A DNA stretch of 19,460 nucleotides. Source: an uncultured Veillonella sp. (lineage in GTDB: Bacteria; Bacillota; Negativicutes; Veillonellales; Veillonellaceae). The stretch is taken from positions 1-19,460 of the forward strand of contig NZ_CAJLUB010000020.1 in assembly GCF_905209685.1 (NCBI RefSeq), written 5' to 3'. The position numbers and the translations under genes are program-made. Positions 13,876 through 19,460 of this stretch are shown here, piece by piece. Below the pieces are notes generated by a model, which did no database searches, was not told the DNA's origin, and saw only the letters and a list, made by a program, of their open reading frames with translations. Positions within the stretch are counted from its first letter, which is position 1. Every line of letters starts with the position of its first letter.

Positions 13876-16233
13876 ATGAAAGGTAGAAATAAGATTTTAT
13901 TGTCTGCTGTTATGATGACCTTATTGTCATCTACAACGGCTATGCCTAGTACATGGGCTGCAGCAGGTATTAATTCTGATGGACGTATTTTTGCAACTAC
14001 TGCTGATAGTAAATTTGAAAGTACAGGTAATACGACTGCGAATGGTGTAGTCGCATCTGATGGTGGTCAAGTTACAATTGGCTCTTTGGACACTCCTGAT
14101 GCATCTCAATTGCCTAAACGCTATCGTCAACCAGCTTTCATTACAGGCATGCTAAATAACAGTTCCATCCAAGTGGATGGCGGTGTTATGGACGTGACTA
14201 CTGCGCCATGGAAGTCTCCATATCCACTGGCATTTGCCTATAATAGTAAAATTAATCTTGGTGTCGATGATGCGGGTACCGTAAAGCACAAGGTATTTAA
14301 TATGCAAGGCGATGTGCTTGTATCTGATAAAATGATGCCTCCTCATCAAGAACAGCAACCATCTGTTATCAACATTGGCTTAGGCCGCGCGCACAATAGC
14401 CCTAACCAATTTTCTGGTAAGGCAGTGAACACCTTAGAGGATAAGGGTGGCGAAATCAACATGACCTTTGATGGTGGCATGTGGAGCCATGATTACATGG
14501 GCGGTTTGGAATCTTTCAAGATTGATGGTAAAACGGAACGCAGTAGTATTAATAACCTCACAGGCACTCGTACGCGTGAAGGGTTCAGCCGTATTGCACA
14601 GGATTCTCGCAGCGACATTCATGTAAATAAATTGGACGGTCATATTAATGTTATTTATGACATGACTAGTGGTACTGGCTTAAATTATGCTAAACCAGGT
14701 TCTAAGAAAGACGGCCTTGATCCGGCTGATATCGAGGGCGGTAACTTCATCGTGAAATCCGCTGCAGCTGGCTCTGGCGTGCATGGCTATGTAACAGGTG
14801 ATCATCTTGATACTTCTTCTGAAAGCAATGTAAACAAGATTTTAGATAACTTGGCTCATAAATTCTATTATGAAAATTATGTAAAAGGTGAAAGAAACCT
14901 TTCTGGTACAGTATCCATCGCTTCTAAGGGCATCGTGTCTAGCTACAAAAAAGCGTTGACTACAGACCAAAAAGAAGGAGATATTACTTGGAAAGACGGT
15001 AATGGCCAAGGCTCCTATGTGGTGCCAGAACCAAAACCTACACCAACTCCAGAGCCAAAACCAGTTACACCAGTAACTCCAGATCCTAAACCAGTTACAC
15101 CTGTGACTCCGGATCCTAAACCAGTTACGCCGGTAACTCCAGATCCAAAACCAGTTACGCCTGTAACTCCAGATCCTAAGCCAGTTACACCAGTAACTCC
15201 AGATCCTAAGCCGGTTACGCCAGTAACTCCAGATCCTAAGCCAGTTACTCCTGTAACGCCAGATCCTAAGCCAGTTACACCAGTAACACCAGATCCTAAA
15301 CCAGTTACACCAGTAACTCCTAATCCTGTTGTTCGTGGTGCGTACGATACACCTCATATGCGTGGTATTCGTTCTGCTGTAGTAGGTAATATCAATGCTT
15401 GGCGTACATTAGCTGATGATATGTATCGCCCTCGTGTATTGCAACAAGGTGAACCAACAGGTATTTGGGCTCGCATCGGTGGCGGTAAATATAGCTACTC
15501 CGGCAGCGGTATCGATACAGCTACAGATTACACACGCATCCAAGGCGGTTATGATGCTAAAATCAGCCGTGGCTGGACTGTAGGTGGTCAAGTATCCTAC
15601 CTTCGTGGTTCTGAAGACTATGTATTTGATGGTTCTGGTAAGGTTAAATCCTTCTCCGTTGGCGCTTATGGTTTGAAAGATCTTGGTAAGGATCAATATG
15701 TACATGTAGAAACGCAAGTAGGTCGTGTATCTAATGACTTCACTGCACGTAATGAAATTGGTGAAGCCATGTCTGGCGATGCAAAATCCAATGCGTATAG
15801 CATCGGTGTTCGCTATGGCAAAACATTGAAATACGCTAATGGTTTCTATGTAGAACCACAAGCACAATTGAACTTCACACACTTCGGTGGTCGTAACTTC
15901 AATGTAGGAAATGTATCTGTTAACCAATCTGGTGTGAATAGCACTTCTGGTAAGCTTGGCCTTGAATTGGGCAAACAATTCGGTAGTGGCAATATCTATA
16001 CACGCTTTGCTGTAGGTCATGCTTTCACAGGCAATGTAAAAACTGCATTCGCTAGTGGTAGTGTTGTGAAATTAACAGAACAAGATCTCAAAGGCACTTG
16101 GACTGAACTTGCCTTCGGTGGCCGTTATGGCTTTAATAGCAACAATAGCGTATTTGCTGACGTTGCTACAGGTTTGTCTGGTGACTACCAAGCAGACTGG
16201 GGCGTAAACGCTGGCTTCACACACAAATTCTAA
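13876..16233 (+). CDS. type Va autotransporter with [16 protein letters not shown] linker (second paralogue)
   Basis: This autotransporter of 785 residues from ATG 13876 is a tandem paralogue of the gene at 11319. Residues 1-29 ([20 protein letters not shown] through TWAA) are a signal peptide. A beta-rich passenger runs to about residue 383 and includes [14 protein letters not shown] and [19 protein letters not shown]. Then comes a linker with nine [14 protein letters not shown] units, and a C-terminal barrel from about residue 490 to the final FTHKF. The barrel is aligned without obvious gaps to the first paralogue, roughly three-quarters identical by eye, and the passengers are more diverged. 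The ATG is chosen for GAGG at 13863-13866, nine bases upstream, and the compact signal peptide; GTG 13849 in the same frame would add nine residues and is preceded directly by a stop. It has its own leader and terminator. Confidence 0.9.
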   Translation: MKGRNKILLSAVMMTLLSSTTAMPSTWAAAGINSDGRIFATTADSKFESTGNTTANGVVASDGGQVTIGSLDTPDASQLPKRYRQPAFITGMLNNSSIQVDGGVMDVTTAPWKSPYPLAFAYNSKINLGVDDAGTVKHKVFNMQGDVLVSDKMMPPHQEQQPSVINIGLGRAHNSPNQFSGKAVNTLEDKGGEINMTFDGGMWSHDYMGGLESFKIDGKTERSSINNLTGTRTREGFSRIAQDSRSDIHVNKLDGHINVIYDMTSGTGLNYAKPGSKKDGLDPADIEGGNFIVKSAAAGSGVHGYVTGDHLDTSSESNVNKILDNLAHKFYYENYVKGERNLSGTVSIASKGIVSSYKKALTTDQKEGDITWKDGNGQGSYVVPEPKPTPTPEPKPVTPVTPDPKPVTPVTPDPKPVTPVTPDPKPVTPVTPDPKPVTPVTPDPKPVTPVTPDPKPVTPVTPDPKPVTPVTPDPKPVTPVTPNPVVRGAYDTPHMRGIRSAVVGNINAWRTLADDMYRPRVLQQGEPTGIWARIGGGKYSYSGSGIDTATDYTRIQGGYDAKISRGWTVGGQVSYLRGSEDYVFDGSGKVKSFSVGAYGLKDLGKDQYVHVETQVGRVSNDFTARNEIGEAMSGDAKSNAYSIGVRYGKTLKYANGFYVEPQAQLNFTHFGGRNFNVGNVSVNQSGVNSTSGKLGLELGKQFGSGNIYTRFAVGHAFTGNVKTAFASGSVVKLTEQDLKGTWTELAFGGRYGFNSNNSVFADVATGLSGDYQADWGVNAGFTHKF
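15061..15330 (+). repeat. nine 30-bp in-frame tandem repeats
   Basis: Nine consecutive 30-bp units each encode [10 protein letters not shown]; only the last departs, with Asn for Asp and Pro-Val after it. Units differ from each other at synonymous third positions (for example ACA, ACG and ACT for Thr) while the peptide is constant. Because the unit is a multiple of three, copy-number change would alter linker length without breaking the frame. Confidence 0.95.
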
Positions 16234-16323
16234 TATAGTATATAAAGGTATATTGATATCTAAGTATGTTAGGTAAAAGTATATAAATATATATACAAAT
16301 ATATGTACAGATAAAAGAATAGT

Positions 16324-16368
16324 AAAAGACCCATGTATTGGAAAATAGCTAATACATGGGTCTTTTTT
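16324..16368 (+). terminator. rho-independent terminator of the second autotransporter
   Basis: AAAAGACCCATGTATT at 16324-16339 pairs perfectly with AATACATGGGTCTTTT at 16351-16366 around an 11-base loop, with more T following. The flanking A and T runs allow function in both directions. Confidence 0.9.
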
Positions 16369-16697
16369 AGTGTTTAAAGAGAGTCTTGATCTAGCAGTAA
16401 TATTTATTTATACAAATCATAGAGTGCGTTTATATATAACATCAGTAATCATAAGAGTTATTAATTTATATCCTAGCCTAGCATATACCATAATACAAGG
16501 TATTATAGGGTTAAACGGCATTTCTCTATAAATATTTCTTATTAATAAACCGAAATTGATAATTTTAAATTGTAAAATTTTTTTCTACTAAGATATGAAT
16601 AAATGTTTGGTTGGTTATAAAAAATGCATAAAAAATAGAGTAATTATTATATAGTCTATAGAAAAATAAGGGATAAATAAGAATAGTTTACATTGAA
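16369..16697. other. AT-rich gene-free stretch
   Basis: No ORF with a ribosome binding site was found on either strand. A short perfect hairpin, ATAATAC and GTATTAT around AAG, lies at 16490-16506. Long A and T runs occur. No convincing promoter was identified, although weak AT-rich matches are many. Confidence 0.5.
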
Positions 16698-16728
16698 AAG
16701 CATTATTTATGGATAATGCTTATTTTTA
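16698..16728 (+). terminator. terminator-like hairpin upstream of the trimeric adhesin
   Basis: AAGCATTAT at 16698-16706 and ATAATGCTT at 16713-16721 pair perfectly around TTATGG, followed by ATTTTTATG. It lies about 100 bases upstream of the adhesin promoter with no gene before it, so it may end a small RNA or insulate the promoter from read-through. Confidence 0.55.
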
Positions 16729-16799
16729 TGTGGTGTAAAGTGTACATAAATGGTATAAATTTATAAACTAAGCAAAGATGAATATAAAATGAATTTTTA

Positions 16800-16828
16800 T
16801 TTACCATATAGAAATATTTTGATATTAT
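16800..16828 (+). promoter_or_regulatory. promoter of the trimeric adhesin gene
   Basis: TTTACC at 16800-16805, a 17-base spacer and TATTAT at 16823-16828, with TG at 16820-16821 one base before the -10 box making an extended -10. The expected start is near 16835, leaving a leader of about 80 bases. Confidence 0.65.
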
Positions 16829-16914
16829 TAGGACAATCAACAATGATGAAGTTTTAGTGAAATTATTGTGAGAAATGAACTTATCTGTGTGTATTGTAAG
16901 CTAGAGGGAAGATT

Positions 16915-19460
16915 ATGAATCGAATTTACAATGTAATTTGGAGCAAGACAAAGAAGTGTTATGTAGTAGTTTCTGAGATCGTAAAAAGCGGTGGCGGTAA
17001 GGTTAAATCCTTGCATACGGGCAAAACACATGCTCGTATGGGCGCTGTTATGGCAGTAGCTGCGCTATTATTAGGTGTGAATGTTACACCTGTAAATGCA
17101 GTGGATACTCATGATAAGGCTATTATAATTAATGGCGTGTATGGTGGTTATGCAACCGCTAAAGATGGTGGTAATGAATGGAGCTATCTATATAATTATA
17201 ATAACCCTGGGAATATGTATGCTTTAGATGGCAGTGCCTCTACTGGATATTACTCAGGATATAAATTGACTGGTATTGCTATAGGACATAATACCGATAT
17301 TGCGGAGACAAATGACCCTAGTTATTATTCAGGTGTAGCTATTGGTGATAGAGCTAAGGCTACTGGTGGTTTATCTTTTTCACTAGGGAACTATGCACAA
17401 TCTACAAAACCATCTGCTATGGCTATAGGTACGGCCTCATTATCTAGTGGCTTCAACTCATTGGCTATGATGCGCCAAGCGGCAGCAACAGGTAATTTCT
17501 CTACCGCCATCGGTACAACTGCTTGGGCTAATGGTACAGGTAGCTTTGCCATGGGTTATTCTGCACAAGCAAAGGGCGATCAATCTATTGCTATCGGTGC
17601 AGCAGAGCCAATTACTGTAGCAGGTAGTGGTAATGAACCGAGTGCATCCTATAATGGTGATACTAATACTGTAACAAACGGGGCACGTTCTTTGGCTTTT
17701 GGTACAAAAGCGCGTACTGAAGCAGCGGCAAGTGACTCCATGGCATTCGGTTCTAATGCTAAAACTAAGGCAGCCAATGCAGTAGCAATGGGTAATTCCT
17801 CTCGTGCTACCGCTACAGATGCTTTTGCCTTCGGTAATACGGCGTATGCTACAGGTGCTAATGCCATTGCTATGGGTAGATCAGCACAAGCTAGACAGTT
17901 AAATGCTATCGCTTTAGGTGGTCAAGCAAAGGCATTAGAGGCTAATGCTCTTGCTATCGGTGGTAAGGCTGAAGCTAGCAAAGCTGGTACTATGGCTATT
18001 GGTACAGAAGCTAAAGCAAGTAGTAACAATGCTACAGCTATCGGTAATGGTGCAGAGGTTACTGGGGAAAACTCCATGGCATTAGGTGCTGGTGCGAAGA
18101 TTTCTTCCAATAACTCCATCGCTCTTGGTGCAGGCACAGAGTTCAATGATCCATTAGTAAATACATATGCTGCTTTCACCAACGAAATGAACCCTGCTGA
18201 AGCGGGCGTAGTAGCCGTTGGTAATACAGGTACGCCTCGTCGTATCGTTAACGTAGCCGGTGGTCAAAATGATAATGACGCAGCAACGATTAAACAATTG
18301 CGTTATGTAAATAATAACTTGGCTATGACCATTGCGGGCCCTACATACACAGGGTATCAAGCGAATGGTTCTACCTATCAAGCGCCTGATTTCAGCATTA
18401 AAAATAGCACATATCATACTGTAAAAGAAGCAGTAGAAGCGGCGCAAACTAACTTCTTCAGCGCTAAAGGTACATCTGCTGATGCAAACTATGATAACAA
18501 AGGTGCTACCGGTACAAATGCGACAGCAGCGGGTGTACGCGCTTCTGCAGCGGGTAATTATGGTACTGCACTAGGTGCTGATGCAACGGCAACAAGCGAT
18601 AAAGGTACTGCATTGGGTTATAAAGCTAAAGTAACTGAAGAGGATGGTGTAGCATTAGGTTCTAATTCTGTAGCGAATACAGCAGCCGGCGTAGCTGGTT
18701 ATGATGTAAGCGCAGCAGACAACCGTGCCAATAAATACACTGCGTTAACAGGCAATGTAGCAACATCTACATTGGGTGCTGTATCTGTAGGTCAAAGCAC
18801 TAGCGTTGGTAATGAAACACGTCAAATTACAAACCTTGCAGCTGGTACAAAGGATACAGATGCAGTTAACGTAGCTCAATTGCGCAATGTAAACCTTAAA
18901 ATTGCAGGCAATACAAACGAAAACAACGGTAAAAATGACGTATTGTTAGATAGCCAAACATTGACTGTAAAAGGCGATGGCGCGTATGTAACAACTAAAG
19001 CGAACAACCAAACAATTGATGTAACCTTAACAAATGATACAAAAGATAAAATCGACAATGCAGCTAATAAAGAACTTTCTAACATTACAAATGTAGGTAA
19101 AAAGAATATTACTGCATTAGGTACAATTGTTGAGGCTGGCCATAATGTAACCATCCCAACAGCTACTGTGGACGCTACAACAGGTCAAAAAACATATACT
19201 GTAAATGCTATGGATACTAAGGTTTCCTTAGGCACTAGTGGTTTGATGACCCTTACAGGTGGCACATCTGATGCAAACGGTGTTCGTAACTACACTGTTG
19301 ACGTAGATCCTACTAAGGTTGCTAAAACAGATTTATCCAACATCAATAGCGATGGTAAAACTGTGATCCGCGAAGAGGCACAAAAGGCTGTAAAGGTTAT
19401 TGCCGGCCAAAATACAACAGTTACAGAAGGTACTGATGGTACATATAAAACATATGCAGT
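16915..19460 (+). CDS. YadA-like trimeric autotransporter adhesin, N-terminal part (continues past window)
   Basis: This is the largest gene here, open from ATG 16915 to the window edge (at least 848 residues, no stop, no frameshift seen). Residues 1-24 (MNRIYNVIWSKTKKCYVVVS and EIVK) are an ESPR extended signal peptide. A hydrophobic stretch MGAVMAVAALLLGVNVTPVNA follows, with cleavage expected near residue 62. From about 115 to 410 are many YadA-head repeats of the AIG-x-x-A-x-A type (SIAIGAA, NAIALGGQAKA, NAVAMGNSSRA). A neck follows at about 443 (RIVNVAGGQNDNDAATIKQL), a second short head block at about 530-600, a second neck near 634 (QITNLAAGTKDTDAVNVAQL), then stalk. The C-terminal YadA anchor lies outside the window. 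GAGGGA at 16903-16908 sets the start. Trimeric adhesins mediate attachment and autoaggregation; the ligand is unknown. Confidence 0.92.
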   Translation, partial: MNRIYNVIWSKTKKCYVVVSEIVKSGGGKVKSLHTGKTHARMGAVMAVAALLLGVNVTPVNAVDTHDKAIIINGVYGGYATAKDGGNEWSYLYNYNNPGNMYALDGSASTGYYSGYKLTGIAIGHNTDIAETNDPSYYSGVAIGDRAKATGGLSFSLGNYAQSTKPSAMAIGTASLSSGFNSLAMMRQAAATGNFSTAIGTTAWANGTGSFAMGYSAQAKGDQSIAIGAAEPITVAGSGNEPSASYNGDTNTVTNGARSLAFGTKARTEAAASDSMAFGSNAKTKAANAVAMGNSSRATATDAFAFGNTAYATGANAIAMGRSAQARQLNAIALGGQAKALEANALAIGGKAEASKAGTMAIGTEAKASSNNATAIGNGAEVTGENSMALGAGAKISSNNSIALGAGTEFNDPLVNTYAAFTNEMNPAEAGVVAVGNTGTPRRIVNVAGGQNDNDAATIKQLRYVNNNLAMTIAGPTYTGYQANGSTYQAPDFSIKNSTYHTVKEAVEAAQTNFFSAKGTSADANYDNKGATGTNATAAGVRASAAGNYGTALGADATATSDKGTALGYKAKVTEEDGVALGSNSVANTAAGVAGYDVSAADNRANKYTALTGNVATSTLGAVSVGQSTSVGNETRQITNLAAGTKDTDAVNVAQLRNVNLKIAGNTNENNGKNDVLLDSQTLTVKGDGAYVTTKANNQTIDVTLTNDTKDKIDNAANKELSNITNVGKKNITALGTIVEAGHNVTIPTATVDATTGQKTYTVNAMDTKVSLGTSGLMTLTGGTSDANGVRNYTVDVDPTKVAKTDLSNINSDGKTVIREEAQKAVKVIAGQNTTVTEGTDGTYKTYA

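Noticed and set aside
15061..15330. Regular 30-bp direct repeats resembling a CRISPR array
   Set aside because: The copies are directly adjacent with no unique spacers, lie in frame inside an autotransporter and encode a proline-rich linker.
17649..18447. - strand ORFs rich in Ala and Val within the trimeric adhesin
   Set aside because: They are mirror readings of the repetitive head-domain codons, and the + strand frame is continuous with clear YadA-head motifs.

Overview
The window looks like chromosomal DNA of a Veillonella-type organism (Negativicutes, diderm Firmicutes). The evidence is AT-rich DNA with strong Firmicute-style ribosome binding sites, alongside outer-membrane proteins of a Gram-negative envelope: two classical (type Va) autotransporters and one trimeric (type Vc) autotransporter with an ESPR-type extended signal peptide. 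The genus is inferred from this gene combination and no database search was run.

Positions 1-10160 hold part of a surface-polysaccharide locus, all on the + strand. It starts with the 3' end of glf (UDP-galactopyranose mutase) and a DUF4422 glycosyltransferase. A much more AT-rich cassette follows: LicD transferase, class V aminotransferase, a TagD-like cytidylyltransferase fused to a Gfo/Idh/MocA domain, a second LicD and a GT2 glycosyltransferase, ending at a terminator-like hairpin near 6535-6585. A Wzx flippase, a Wzy-like polymerase and a small unknown protein then run to a strong terminator at 10125-10160. The likely logic is as follows. Glf and the glycosyltransferases build a repeat unit. 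The aminotransferase and cytidylyltransferase prepare a CDP-activated, probably amino-bearing phospho-substituent. The two LicD proteins attach it, and Wzx/Wzy export and polymerise the unit. The chemistry of the substituent is not known. The Gfo/Idh domain has lost its hallmark catalytic residues.

Positions 10165-11310 hold a small secreted protein of unknown function with its own promoter and terminator, then a compact type I toxin-antitoxin candidate. The latter is a 33-residue holin-like membrane peptide on the - strand with an excellent promoter and Shine-Dalgarno sequence. It faces a consensus promoter on the + strand that should drive an antisense RNA, and the two transcripts converge on a shared hairpin.

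Positions 11319-16233 hold two paralogous type Va autotransporters in tandem. Their C-terminal beta-barrels are closely similar and their proline-rich linkers are entirely different; the second linker is nine copies of a 30-bp in-frame repeat. Each gene has its own promoter candidate and terminator, and each upstream region carries conspicuous inverted repeats.

Positions 16369-16914 are an AT-rich, gene-free stretch with one terminator-like hairpin and a good promoter. From 16915 to the window edge runs the N-terminal part of a large YadA-like trimeric autotransporter adhesin, open to the end.
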